A DNA stretch of 64,000 bases from Solen grandis (lineage: Eukaryota; Mollusca; Bivalvia; Adapedonta; Solenidae): positions 31,314,088 through 31,378,087 of the forward strand of contig CM037783.1 of the NCBI GenBank assembly GCA_021229015.1, read 5' to 3'. A program made the translations under genes and the position numbers. Positions 21,335 to 33,967 of this stretch are shown here, piece by piece. Each line of letters begins with the position of its first letter. Within the stretch, counting starts at the first letter, position 1. The notes beneath the pieces were generated by a model. That model saw nothing but the letters and a program-made list of their open reading frames with translations. It did no database searches and was not told the origin of the DNA.

Positions 21335-22560
21335 GAATCCGGGTCAACTCGGCCTAATTACCAAGTCGGCCCGGTCCAAGTCGGCCTACTAACCAGATCG
21401 GCCTGGTCCAACTCGGCCTAATTTGATTATTATTATGATGTGTACCATGAATATTGAGTTTTATATATTGAATAACTCTATAGTTGTGTTACTCAATATT
21501 ATTTTTATTTCAGATGCGCAATTGAAAAAGATAACTCAAACACACACAACACATTCAATCACACATACGCACACTTACATGTAGGGATATAAAACAAATC
21601 TTATGGAGGAAGGCCGACGTCTTCAATGATCATTCCTTTTAAAAAAAAATTTAGACTTTTTTTTTTATACTCGCGATCGAGACTCTAAATTTCAACCTGG
21701 ACGATTTTTAGAGACTTATTTGTTACGTTCCAGATCACCAGCGTCAACGGCCAGTTTCATTAGTTCGGATTCCCGCCGGAGAAGTGGAACTAGTCGGTAG
21801 AATTTCTTAAAATAAAAAAAAAATATTGAGAGCGAATTTCTATATTTAAACTGCACGCAATTGTTTCAAAAACATTATCAAGTTAAAAAAAAAAAAAAAA
21901 TATGGTGCCGCCGTGGCCGAGCGGTTTCAGTCGTGGACTACAAATCTCTCAGCCCCTCACCGCTGTGGGTTCGAATTCCAGTAGGGACTTCGGATTTTTC
22001 ATGTGAGGAAGCCTTACCCGGAATTTCTACCCGGGTACCTCTGTGTACTCGGGGTCTTCCTCCACCTGTAATTAGCTGGACGTCGCTATATGATTGAAAT
22101 ACTATCGCAGCGACGGTAAACCCCAATACAACAACAACAAAAAAAAATATGTAGCATTTATTTATTGGGGAAAAATGTTCGATAAGATAGAAAAAACTTA
22201 AGTACGAAATTGATTAATGCTTTAAAATATTAAAGAGACCATGTATGGTTACAGTGAATTGAAAAAAAAAAGGTTAATTTTTATGCAATATTGAACAGGC
22301 ATAATATGGATAAAATATAGATAAATCAGTCCACTTTACAGAAAAAATATCAATCTTAATATAATATACTCTTCTAATTAATAACTGTGTAACACTTTTA
22401 TCATTTTTAACACCTTTATTATTCGTTGAGAAATTAAAGGATGTTTGTCTCACGTAGGTGTTACCGGGAACACCTTGTATCATTATTCATAGTAGGCCGA
22501 CTTGGACCAGGCCGACTTGGACAGGCCGATTAGGTTTTTAGGCCGAGTTGACCCGACACC
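21335..22560. mobile_element. 1.2-kb TIR element with 8-bp target duplication
   Basis: The octamer aaagagtt flanks it at 21327-21334 and 22561-22568. The ends are inverted: CGGGTCAACTCGGCCTAA on the left and its inverse, with TAGGCCGAGTTGACCCG, on the right. The subterminal regions (21335-21422, 22492-22560) repeat a GGCCGA(C/G)TTGG(A/T)CC motif several times in each arm. A family B SINE is nested at 21904-22145. No transposase is seen. The 8-bp duplication suggests hAT or a related superfamily. Confidence 0.75.
21904..22145 (+). mobile_element. SINE family B, nested in the TIR element
   Basis: The head GCCGTGGCCGAGCGGTTTCA and B-box GTGGGTTCGAATTCC are followed by a shortened body (the CAGCTGGCTTGCGGTAGGTC part is missing) and a (CAA)n tail. 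A-rich sequence ending aaatatg flanks both sides as a likely target duplication. Confidence 0.9.
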
Positions 22561-22568
22561 AAAGAGTT

Positions 22569-24757
22569 AGTGTCAAACACTGTCACTTACACAAATCCCT
22601 TACATAGGGCCACATGCTGCATTTGGAAAGTGTCCCTGAATTCATAGGACATAACAAATTGCTATGTTCTTATAGAATTTTGTCAAAACAAAGGCAGATG
22701 AACCCTATTTTTGGCACCAAATGTAACCAGGTGAAAAGAATGTTAAAATGGACAAGGATTCGAACACAGGACCCATGGCATACAATGCGAGAGCATACAC
22801 GCATGTGTATTTAAAATTAGTCAATGAAAAGAAAACTATGTTCTTAATTTACCCAAGTGTGATATACACTAGAGAATATACTGTAACGATCACACATTTT
22901 GCCAGTAACTAGAACTAGTACCTTACAGATTTAATTAGAATATAGGTAATTGCCCTCCGTCTGGTCATCCGGAAATCGTTTAAGATAAAATAACGAATAG
23001 ATGGCAGTATGGAGATTCTGCATGCCACTTTTTTTTCTTGGGCCATCTCACCAATAGTGGAATCATGTGTTGCGTGCAACACCAGTTATTATTGTAATTT
23101 GTTTACACAAATCTCACAGTGACAAGGGAAACTAATTGGACCTTTATTATTGGGCATTACATAACCAGGTGTAAAAATGTGCAGTCATAGATCAGGATTT
23201 GAACCCGATACGCAGCGCTTACAAATTTGGAGCTCGACCAAAATGAGATGTTTACCATACTGCTTGCACATTATCTTACCAACATTGGCTACTTGAAGTG
23301 ACTAAATGAAGGCATCTGCTGAAAGGCTTGAGATCTTACTTGTTTGAGAGTATGTTTCTCAAAGGGCTTGAATTTACTGTTGGAATATATTATTCTTGCT
23401 CACTGTAATCATACAAACATCTCCCTTCGTTCTTGTTGGCCAAATTCCTAGATTATTTATCCCCTAACCCAGAGGTTGTAGGTTCAATTCATGTCTGTGA
23501 CATACCAAAGTCCTTTAAAATGGAACTGGTATTGCATCTTTGTCTGAGACTCAGGATAATGTGATAAGTTGTGTTAAACAGGTAATGTCATTTTTCTGTT
23601 GAATGTGATATTGCATGAGGCAGCACAATATATGTATATATTGTCCCTAAAATGACTGAAATACTGTTGTGTCTTTTTAAACTGATTAAACAAGGATTTT
23701 TGCTAGGAAGAAAATTCTTGTCATTGCATTGTTTTCATCTTCCTACCTATAAACATTTCTGTCATGTATATACATGTAATTGCTTTTGTAGGATAATTAA
23801 AACATGTTATCCTTTAAGGTAATCCATCCATCATCAATATATAATCATGATCCATCAAATGCTTAAAACAACTTAAGTTCAGATGCAAGCATCCACTGAC
23901 ATGGAATAAAAGGCTATTTTGCCTATAAAGGCTTGCATTTACTATAAAATTCCCACTATCACTTCATCGACTATGATCACCATTAAATAATGGATGGTTT
24001 ACCTTAAATACAAGTTTACCCTTAAAAAGTTGGGTACTGATTCTTGTACTTAGTGCTCTAGATAAAAGCAACAGTTAACCAGGAAAATATAACTTGACAT
24101 TGTATCATTCCACTTATCTAATGGCCTTATATCACAGAGAGGCATAGTAATATGATTGCATCATGCTGACATAAGTTAGAATTTCCTTGATTGGGTTTTC
24201 TACATTATATAACATACAGAGTACATTAATGACAGATCAGTCTTGACTTGACAGAGATACCTATAAATTTTATTTTTGCTCACATGTTACTTTTATATCT
24301 TATATTATTTTATAATTTGATGGAATTTGTGATTTTAGTTTTAAGGTATTACATTTGTATATATTTTAAGTCTCCCATATCTCATTCTGAGAGGTTTTGT
24401 GCTATTATTTTTTTACAATATTTTATCATTTGTAAAAATATATGTACAAAAGTGAGACTTTTATATACTGTGCATGTCTGTTAAGGTTAATAATGGTTGA
24501 TTGATTGGAAAATTCTGCAACTGTTGTTTTTTCTGGTGTAAGTTGGTTGTTTATTTGGCTAAAAATGGAATGGAAGTTGTAATTTGTTAAGAATTTGCTT
24601 GCATCTTATGCCTCAAATCCCCCTTTTTACAACTATTCCCAGAGTTTGGACTATTGCAATATATGATTTAAGATGATTATAATTATTATAGTACATACAG
24701 TTTCAAATAATTGCTTCAAGGTAACTATGCCAGATAAATGGTGAGCTTTTTGTTTTT
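22569..24757. other. intergenic with old SINE remnants
   Basis: A decayed family A SINE lies at about 23460-23695 (TCAGGATAATGTGATAAG and AAAATGACTGAAATACTGTT remain). tRNA-like remnants lie near 22755 and 23190. No gene was recognised. Confidence 0.45.
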
Positions 24758-26075
24758 AGCTCACCTGAGCACTTGTGCTCGGGTGAGCTTTTGTGATCGC
24801 CTTTTGTCCGTCGTGCGTCGTCAGTCGTCCGTCGTCAACAATTGCTTGTGAACACTCTAGAGGCCACAGTTTTGGCCCGATCTTCATGAAACTTGGTCAG
24901 GATGTTTGTCTACATGATATCTCGGATGAGTTCGAAATTGGGTCATGTGGGGTCAAAAACTAGGTCACTAGGTCAAATCTTAGAAAAACCTTGTGAACAC
25001 TCTAGAGGCCACAAATTTGGCCCAATCTTCATGAAACTTGGTCAGGATGTTTTTCTACATTATATATGGATGAGTTCGAAATTGGGTCATGTGGGGTCAA
25101 AAACTAGGTCACTAGGTCAAATCTTAGAAAAACCTTGTGAACACTCTAGAGGCCACAAATTTGGCCCAATCTTCATGAAACTTAATCAGGATGTTTGTCT
25201 ACATGATATCTCGGATGAGTTCGAAATTGGGTCATGTGGGGTCAAAAACTAGGTCACGAGGTCAAATCCTTGAAAAACCTTGTGAACACTCTAGAGGCCA
25301 CAAATTTGGCCCAATCTTCATGAAACTTAATCAGGATATTTGTCTACATGATATCTCGGATGAGTTCGATATTGGGTCATGTGGAGTCAAAAACTAGGTC
25401 ACGAGGTCAAATCTTAGAAAAACCTTGTGAACACTCTACAGGCCACAGTTTTAGCCCAATCTTCATGAAAAATGGTCAGGGTGTTTGTCTATATGATATC
25501 TTGGATGAGTTCAAAATGGGTACAGGTGGGGTCAAAAACTAGGTCATCAGGGAAAATCATAGAAAAACCTTGCGAACACTCTACAGGCCACAGTTTTAGC
25601 CCAATCTTCATGAAAAATGGCCAGGGTGTTTGTCTATATGATATCTTGGATGAGTTCGAAAATGGGTAAGGTTGGGTCAAAAACTAGGTCACCAGGAAAT
25701 CTTAGAAAAACCTTGGAACACTCTACAGGCCACAGTTTGCCCAATCTTCATAATGTCAGGATGTTTGTCTACATGATATCTCAGATGAGTTCGAAATTGG
25801 GTCACATGGGGTCAAAAACTAGGTCACCAGGGAAAATCTTAGAAAAACCTTGCGAACACTCTACAGGCCTACATTTTTGTCCCAGTCTTCATTAAACTTA
25901 ATATGAATGATGACTGCATGAATTCCCAGTTGAGTGCAAATTCAGGTAGGATCAATATGTAGGTCACTTAGTCAAATGTTAGAAAAACACTTTTAGATGC
26001 TAGATTTTTTGTCATTATGCCTAACACAGCCATCTTACTCAGGTGAGCGACACAGGGCCATCTTGGCCCTCTTGT
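24758..26075. mobile_element. tandem-core (pearl-type) element, about 144-bp unit, eight copies
   Basis: The left end is a hairpin: AGCTCACCTGAGCAC facing GTGCTCGGGTGAGCT (24758-24789), followed by CCGTCGTGCGTCGTCAGTCG. The core repeats CTTGTGAACACTCTAGAGGC, TCTTCATGAAACTTGGTCAG and GGTCAAAAACTAGGTCAC about eight times with a 138-151 bp period. The right end has CTCAGGTGAGC and the hairpin AGGGCCATCTTGGCCCT (26054-26070). The unit length is close to a multiple of three, so long frames open across it by chance. They are not genes. Confidence 0.8.
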
Positions 26076-27770
26076 TTGCATGATATCATCTTGTTATGGC
26101 ATACTATCTTTAAGAATAACATGAATAACTATTTACCCATTTGATCAAGACCTTGTTTACATATCAGTTAATATACTATTCCGAAAAACTAAACTATTTT
26201 TAATTGTGACATCAAAATTTAAAGAATATAAATAGCCCTGACTCCAGTAGTATGCTGCAAAAATCCAGATCACAGGTCTGTGGTTCGAATATTTGTTGGG
26301 TCACCATTTAATTATTGTTCACCTCTATCTTGGGTAATGTAAACAAGTAAAATCAGCTGAATGACAAACTAAGAGTATGACTTCTACATTTTAATGGGGA
26401 TTATTTATAAATCATTTTATGACTTAAATAAAATTCTTACAAATAAATATTGGAGATATATGGATGTTGATCTCTCTCTCTTATCACAATTGATTTGTTG
26501 TAACATATAATGAATTAAGGAATAAAAGTTTTGCTTTTCAAGGGTTTCTCTAAGTCTCCATGACTCAGGGTCTTAATAGTGTCCATTACTGGTTGATATA
26601 CTTACTTCACTGTGAAACCATCAATATTGTAAAAGTGACAATCTCAGCATTTGTCTTTAATTTCTGCACGGGGACTGGTATGTACAACTCACAACTTTAT
26701 TGGAGTTAAAGTGTGCCCGAAGCTCTCATTGGATTGTTATATTTATGCCATCCTTCAAAGAAGAGGGTGCTTTCAGTGCTTTGATTGCAGTATCCGCGTT
26801 TAATTCATTTAGAGTTGTCTCCCTTTTCCTAAAGAAAAGCAAGCAGAAACAAATCGGGGGAAATTGGCAGATAAAAAAGTTGAAAATTCACAGGTATTCT
26901 TCGGTATTTTGTGTTTCTTTAATGCAACAGTCAGTGAGTGATTATGCTGGTTGACTTTTCATGCATGGAAACGAAACGTAAAGCACTCTCATCTTTCAAA
27001 ATATCGTCAGATTGATCCTTATCCTTGAATACATTTGTATAAATACCAAATAATGGCTTTCATTTATTTACATGTTTGTATTAGATTGTGTCTTAAAACA
27101 ATATATGCTACTTTCGATTTCGAGTTAGGGCATGTTTCACATCTGCTTCTCTGTCTCCCACTCTCTCTTTTATTCAGATCAATTCATATCAGGTATTAGG
27201 AGAACGTGAATGTTGTATATAGGGGGTAAGATTTAACAGAAAAAAGTTGTGTTTCTAGTGGCATGACTAAAAAGTGGCACCTTGCGCGCCTCCAACTAAA
27301 ATTCCCCGACCATACATAAAAGTAGACACATAACCTGCTAAACACCCACAATAATGCATTATTTCACAGTTTAAAATTAAAAAAAAACAACAATAAATCG
27401 CGGGGGTGTTCCACAAAATCACCAGTGAAACCAGAGCTACACGTTCCTCGTGGCTTGGGTTACAATTTTATATAGCCCCCCCCCCCCCCTGAACTCCTTG
27501 CTCCGGCACTGTATACACGTATGTGCCCTTGTATGATGTTTTACACAGGGACTTTGAAGACCTTTCTACGGTTCCTAGGATTTTGAAATTGGACATATAA
27601 TGAGGTTACAAGAAAAATAAGAATTTAGACGATTCATTCATGCACTTTTTCAGTGGTTGTTTAGTATTTATACCTAAAAAGCCGTCACAGGTAAGTGAAA
27701 ATAATAAGTAAGTGAAATAATTGATATTGTAAGAGCTTTATGATACCAAGTTTTATTATACGCCCGGCCC
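26076..27770. other. intergenic, no gene seen
   Basis: This is AT-rich. A poly-C run lies near 27477-27489 next to a decayed element (GTGGCATGACTAAAAAGTGG nearby). No coding signal was recognised. Confidence 0.45.
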
Positions 27771-27771
27771 T

Positions 27772-27990
27772 CATTATGATAAGGTGCTTGTCCATCCGTC
27801 CGTCCGTTAGCAATATCAATTTCCACACAATAACTTGATAACTAATATGTGTGCTGTTTTCATACTTAGATGAGAGGTTGACATGGATAGTGGAGGATCA
27901 CTATTGATTTTGAGGTCATTACGTCAAAGGTCACGGTCACATTGATACTTAGTGTAAAATCCTTGTATGCACAATAAATTGAGGCTGACC
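27772..27990. repeat. dispersed repeat with CCATCCGTCCGTCCGTT
   Basis: CCATCCGTCCGTCCGTTAGC, CACAATAACTTGATAACTAA and GTCAAAGGTCACGGTCAC form a short element related in layout to 9140-9480. It has no ORF. Confidence 0.5.
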
Positions 27991-28120
27991 TTAAAAAATT
28001 CTTTGTTTGGAGTTACCCGACTCACATTTTTTTAGGTGGGTAGGTAGGTATTTTTTTTTATCTGACACAATAATTATGAAAAATTATATTACTAAAGAGA
28101 ACATACCATATGATTAAGAG

Positions 28121-28367
28121 GCCGCTGTGGCCGAGCAGTTACAGTCGTGGACTACAAATCGCTCAGCCCCTCACCACTGTGGGTTCGAATCCTGGTAGGG
28201 ACTTCGGATTTTTCATGTGAGGAAGCCTTCCAGCTGGCTTGCGGTAGGTCGGTGGTTCTACCCGGGTACCTCTTTGTACTCGGGGTCTTCCTCCACCTGT
28301 AATTAGCTGGACGTCGCTATATGATTGAAATACTATCGCAGCGACAGTACACCCCAATACAACAACA
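28121..28367 (+). mobile_element. SINE family B, full length with perfect target duplication
   Basis: The complete head, body and (CAA)n tail are flanked by the identical 13-mer accatatgattaa at 28105-28117 and 28368-28380. This is a relatively young insertion by target-primed reverse transcription. Confidence 0.93.
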
Positions 28368-28734
28368 ACCATATGATTAAACAAATACTTGGTATATTAA
28401 AAAAATACCATAGAAACTCGCCTATAAGACTACTTGTCTATAAGACGGGACCCTTTTCTCACTCCCTTAATCTGTTGGTTTATGCTTTGACCCTCTAATA
28501 AGACGGGATAAGAAATCCAGAATGCATCACGAGCAGTATAATTGATTCACATGACCGTTAATTCAAAATAATTTTACATAGTAAAAACTACTATGGATTT
28601 TAAACTCTCATAAATGTGTTTATGTGACAAATAAAAAACACTATTTAAACAAGTAATAATATAAGTGTAACAGTGAACTGTCACTAAGTCTCCCAAACAA
28701 AGTTTCTCCTTAGACAATTATACACAAATGGTTA

Positions 28735-29345
28735 TTGAGAAATGGAATGGGGCTGACCCCCTGGTGACCAATGTGAACATCAAAGATGTACCATTCAATC
28801 CATCTGATCATGAGGAACAAAATATAATGTACAAGTTTATGGGTGGGGATGGTTTTTGAAATAAGGTCAGGGAAAAGGGCAGATCCCATTCAATCTGTCT
28901 CATCATGAGGAACAAGAATATACATGATTTATGGGTGGGGATCTGAACAGTTTTTCAGATATAATGTTATAAGTAAAATTGGGGGGGGGGGGGGGGGGGC
29001 TCGACCCCTTTGTGACCCATGTGAACATAAAAGAAGTACAATTTAATCCATCTCATCATGAGGAACAAGAATATATGTGGTTTAGGGGTGATCTCAGGGG
29101 ACGCGAAAGTAGTACTTTGCATTTCTTCCTATAATGAGGAACAAAAAAAGATCTGATTCAAGGTTGAAAATTGAAATATTTCACATAAATACATTTTTTA
29201 TGCAAAAAGCCATCTTTGAGGGGATGGGGCCTGATCCCCAGGGACCCCCCAGTTACAAAAATCTGGGAGGCACCACTACACATTGAGGGCTGCAATCAAA
29301 TGAAGTTTTGTAAAGATATGTCGCGCCGTCTCCGAGATATGGCCC
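28735..29345. repeat. tandem-core repeat with poly-G tract
   Basis: About three diverged units share GGGGCTGACCCC/GGCTCGACCCC, CCATCTCATCATGAGGAACA and TTTATGGGTGGGGAT. A poly-G run sits at about 28981-28999. The right end carries CGCCGTCTCCGAGATATGGC. The layout is again that of a bivalve tandem-core element. Confidence 0.55.
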
Positions 29346-32166
29346 ATACACAGTTGCCGGCGCAAAAAAGAAGAAGAAACAGGTTAAGAACAATAAGTCA
29401 GTTTGTTTGGGAAATCTAATAATTATTGTGAGTTGCTTACCAGTTTCTTGTACTTATTTCATTCAAAAGTTGTTTTCAGTCATAATCCCAAAACATCTCT
29501 CACATGCATTGGGGGAACAGAGGGCTATGGTGTCACATATTCTTATCAGCACATAAACTTAACTTCAGTAAGGTGCAATATGATTCAGGTAAAGGGGGAA
29601 AAACAGTGTCAACAGGATGCGTAGATTTGTAGAAATCTGTGTATTAAGGCTCTGGAACTGTAATGGTGACCTTCCAAAATCCTAAAAAATGATATTATTT
29701 CCTGAATCTATACTATAAAACACATTGTATGGTGAATTTTTATTTAAATTTACCGTTTATAACTAAAGTTATTGACATTTTTATGTATTTTCCCTTAATG
29801 TTCAGAAATGGTCGAAATAATACAAGGGTAAAAAATAAAAAAGTACACTTTTTTTTATAAACAACTGTTTTATGTTCATATTTTAACCCTTTTCCTGTTT
29901 TACAACAACTAAATATTAATTAAAATCAAAATTTTTGGAAATTCAAGATATAGAGTTTTATATACATATACTCACATGCAAATTTTCCAGTTTTTCTGCC
30001 ATGTTTAAAAACTTCAACTATCTTTAAAGCTAAATATCTCAAGTATGGATTAAGTTTAAGACATGAAACAACTTTTAAAATTTTCTGCAATAATAACTCT
30101 ACATAATATGAGATTCAATAGAAGTTTTACCGTTCCAAAATAAAATAATAGCATAATGAAACTCCAAGCGAAAAATGACGTCAAAATAGTCAATATTAAT
30201 TAAATAGTAAATCTTTAAATCAAAAAATCATCTATATATGATACAAAAATGAGTTTTAAACTTCAAAAACACAAATATATCACAGAATACATGGTTAACC
30301 TTGTTCTTTTGAACAATATATGAATGCAACGGAGCTGAACATTCAGTATATACATGTAATATCATAAACTCTGCCTGCAGGTCCAATGGTCCAAGATGTG
30401 TCTGTTAATAACATACATGAATATCACATTTACTACAAATGGTGTAAAGGGCCATGTGAAGGCTTTCTTAAGTCTCCATATTTTTCATCTCAGTTTAATT
30501 TGTATTTATTATTAACTTCCTTTAAAGGTACATTTGTGTCTGCTCCAGAGTTTTTTGTTGTTGTTTTTTTTGCATTACTCTCATTATTTTGTTACTTTGA
30601 CATTTCCATTCATACCTACATCAACTGTTTATAAAGTGTTGCTTACAGATAGCACATGTCCTTCTGTTGATAGTTTGTTAACCATTACTGATTTTAATCA
30701 GTTTTTCTGAAGGAAACCTCTGGTTATAAATATGGGGATTACCCAACTATGTATCGGAAAACCCCACCAAATGATAGGAAATTACTAAAAATAGAATAAA
30801 CCGAAAATCGACGATAATTAACGATTACGGATCATTCGGCAAACACGGACATTTCCTAGTGTCGGTGTTTGCCGAAGTTCATTACAGTTCCAGAGCCTTA
30901 ACTTCCATTTATAAAATGCCATTTCTTGCACACAAAAAAAAAAAACCACACACTTTTGTGAATTTTGCAAATAATGACAGGAATTGGCTAAATCATTGTA
31001 ACTCATTTTTGAGTCTCTTTTCTATCATTTTGACAAAAACTATGCGTAAAATTGATTGTCAGCTAATGCTTTCCTTTCAGGTACATAGCATTAGATTCAG
31101 CATGTGTTTTCACGTGACTCTATGGGAAAATAGCGGGTGGTGCTTAGCAAACTTTGAGTAGTATATTTATTATGATAATAATTTATGTATTAAATCTTAC
31201 ATTTTTAAGCATCATTATTCCATTTCTTTGTATTAACTTATATATTCAATGCCCTTGAAATAAGCAAATGGAAAGCCGCTTCGTTTGTATCTTAAACAAA
31301 CGACTTCTAGTTTTTGATTGATTCGGATTCTATTTTTCAAGCTGAAAGGGATTATAATTATCTTTTGTAAATCACTTATCTTAAAATGAAGCACATTTAA
31401 AATGTTTAATTATAAATCAAAGATTAACAACAACAAAAAAAAAACACACACAAAAAGAAAGGATCAGACGAACGCCTGAGAATTAGATAACGAGTTTTAA
31501 ATTTGTGAACAAGATGGCGCTGGCCCATACAATAGTCGGCTGTGACGAAAAAAATCCAAAGTGCTCTGAAATGTTGATCGAAATAGAAGTCTAAGCGATA
31601 CCGTAGGGTAAGCTTTGATTATCGCTCGCTTCGCCAGCTATGAACTTAACATATGTCGATAATGCTGATTGGCTAAACATATTTTTAAACGAACGGCACA
31701 GCACTCTATCCTTTGTTTTCCAAACATGTAAAAATTAAATGTCCCAGTTCTCTCCAGTGTAAGAAGCTATGGAAAGAAAAAAAACAACAAAAAAAAAATT
31801 CCCCATCTTTAAATTATATATATTTCTCAATACTGAATACATTTCCTATCAATGTCAAAATTATTTCAAAATGACGTCTTGAATTCTCGACAGTGAATTC
31901 AAAATGAATGTATCAGGAGAATTGTGAACATGTAAAGAAAAATGAATACATCTAAATATAAGAACTATCAAAGCACTGTGTCCATTTTATTATCAGTCCG
32001 AGTTTTGTAACTTGGGGTATGAAAATAGTTTTTACTTACCTTTGTATCCTTTCATATAGAGAGTCCCTACATTTTTTTGTTTTTGTTTTTGTTTGCCAAT
32101 TTAGGGGGTAAAGCCCTCTACAGGGTGAATTTCACTATCAGATAAATAAATTATCAAGTATGGCTC
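29346..32166. other. intergenic, no gene seen
   Basis: This is AT-rich with several poly-A and poly-T runs. A tiny frame at 31514 (ATGGCGCTGGCCCATACAAT) has 26 codons and no supporting context. No gene is called. Confidence 0.4.
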
Positions 32167-32180
32167 TGAATGACTTCCGT

Positions 32181-32471
32181 TTGTTTGTTGGGTTTAACGT
32201 CCCACCGACAGTATTTCAGTCATTTGGAAACGATGCCTACTTGAAACAGATATAGTGCTGCCACACTGCAGTATCATGCCGTAGACATGTGGCATGATAC
32301 CACACCCATTCACATTATTCTGACACCGGGCCAACCAGTCGCAGAACTAACTTTATATGCTGAGCGCAAAGCAAGTGTGCTATACCAGTACCAATTTTTA
32401 CGACTTTGGTATGTCGCGGTCGGTGATCGAACCCACGACTTCCGCTCTAAGCACTCGGCCACCGGGGACGG
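32181..32471 (-). mobile_element. SINE family A, full length with perfect target duplication
   Basis: The tail (GTTTGTTTG) is on the left and the tRNA-like head (TGGCCGAGTGCTTAGAGC on the minus strand) on the right. The identical 14-mer tgaatgacttccgt flanks it at 32167-32180 and 32472-32485. It is a good reference copy for the family in this window. Confidence 0.93.
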
Positions 32472-32527
32472 TGAATGACTTCCGTACAAAAGATCGTTGA
32501 GAAGTGAAATAAACTAATAGTAATTAA

Positions 32528-32965
32528 CCAGGTCATATCTTAGAAAAACCTTGTGAACACTCTAGAGGCCAAAGTTTTACCCCAATCTTCATTAGATTTG
32601 GTCAGGATGTTTATCTTCATGATATCACGAAAGAGTTCGAAAATGGGTCACATGAGGTCAAAAACTAGGTCACCAGGTCAAATCTTAGAAAAACCTTGTG
32701 AACACTCTAGAGGCCACAGTTTTGGCCCAATCTTCATAAAATTTAGTCTGAATGTTTGTCTATATGATTTCTTAGATTAGTTCGAAAATGGATTACGTGG
32801 GGTCAAAAACTAGGTCACCAGGTCAAATCTTAGGAAAACCTGGTGAACAATCTAGAAGCCTCATTTACACACTAACCTTAATGTAACTTGATCAGAATGT
32901 TTGTTTACATCAAATCTCGGATGAATTCAAAACTGGGCCACATGGGGTCTAAAAGTAGGTCACCA
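32528..32965 (+). repeat. three core units of the 24758 tandem-core element, no ends
   Basis: Blocks AAAACCTTGTGAACACTCTA, GGTCAGGATGTTT and GGTCAAAAACTAGGTCACCA recur three times at the same period as in 24758-26075. The terminal hairpins are absent. It starts 43 bases after the SINE target site. Confidence 0.8.
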
Positions 32966-33199
32966 GTCCTTAGTTTCATAACAGAGAATTTTGAGATTAA
33001 TCATTGATAAAGACAAACATCACTGAACAAATAAGAACAGCAAAAAAAAAAAAAAAAAAATCACCACCACCTCAACAACAGCAACAAATTATTTATCGTA
33101 GTAATATCATTTCCTAACATACATATCACTTTTTTCTAATAAAGATTATATACATTCCCTTTGTTGATCATCTAGATATACATGTATACATGAAACTCT

Positions 33200-33310
33200 G
33201 CTGGTCGTGGTATCATGCCACTTGCCTTCTTCATGATATCCAGTGAGGCAGAACTACATATGTATCATATAGGCAAATGTTCCAACAGACTGAAAAAATA
33301 CTGTCAACAC
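33200..33310 (+). mobile_element. SINE family A, strongly decayed
   Basis: GGTCGTGGTATCATGCCACT, AGTGAGGCAGAACTA and CAGACTGAAAAAATACTGTC remain in family order. Confidence 0.45.
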
Positions 33311-33405
33311 AGCTATCAACTGTGTAATTTTGACGTAGACCTTATGCGTGTTTTTCAGTATGTATGACTAAATATTTTAATAGGCTTTTGTTTTTATCTC
33401 AACAG

Positions 33406-33479
33406 GGGTGAGGACATTTGTATGACGTGACAAGGCACAAAATACCGGCCTTACTAAGGAATCGTCGAGAGAAATTTGT
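33406..33479 (+). other. possible 5' untranslated exon of the TRIM-like gene
   Basis: An acceptor-like TTTTATCTCAACAG precedes it and a consensus donor GTAAGT follows at 33480-33485. The next good acceptor (CATTTTTCCCGACAG) sits one base upstream of the start codon at 33968. The exon has no ATG that would compete. It is predicted from splice signals only. Confidence 0.35.
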
Positions 33480-33967
33480 GTAAGTTTTAGGAATTTGTTT
33501 TCTATCATTTTCAAATGAATACATTGCATTAAGTTTAGTTTGAATTTACTGTAAAAATAATTGTTTGATTAAACTAGGAGATTGCATGTATGGCAGAGCT
33601 AAAGATGGCGACCACTTTTATCAAATTCCGCCTTTCGTTGTCCCATAGAATACTTCATATATACAGTACTGTTGAGACGTGCAACTGAACTGAACGCATT
33701 TTTTTTTTTGGCTCACTACGTTTTTTTTCTTTCCATAGGCGTATTCCTTTAAAATATTTCCCTAACTTGCTATTTGAAGTCCATGATTTTTCTTTCTCTC
33801 CAAAGTAAAAATGGTGAATATGGCATTAAGCCTGACAATAAATCAATAAATCCTACATTTATCTTATCGGTATAGCAAGGGATATAAATCTTCTTGGATA
33901 ATTCAGTGTATTCTAGAAGAATATTAGAGTTGTCTTTCTTTAATTGCTTTTCATTTTTCCCGACAGC

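Noticed and set aside
24893..25895. Several overlapping plus-strand frames with repeated peptides
   Set aside because: They arise because the 144-bp tandem unit is a multiple of three. They have no gene context and every frame repeats the same string.
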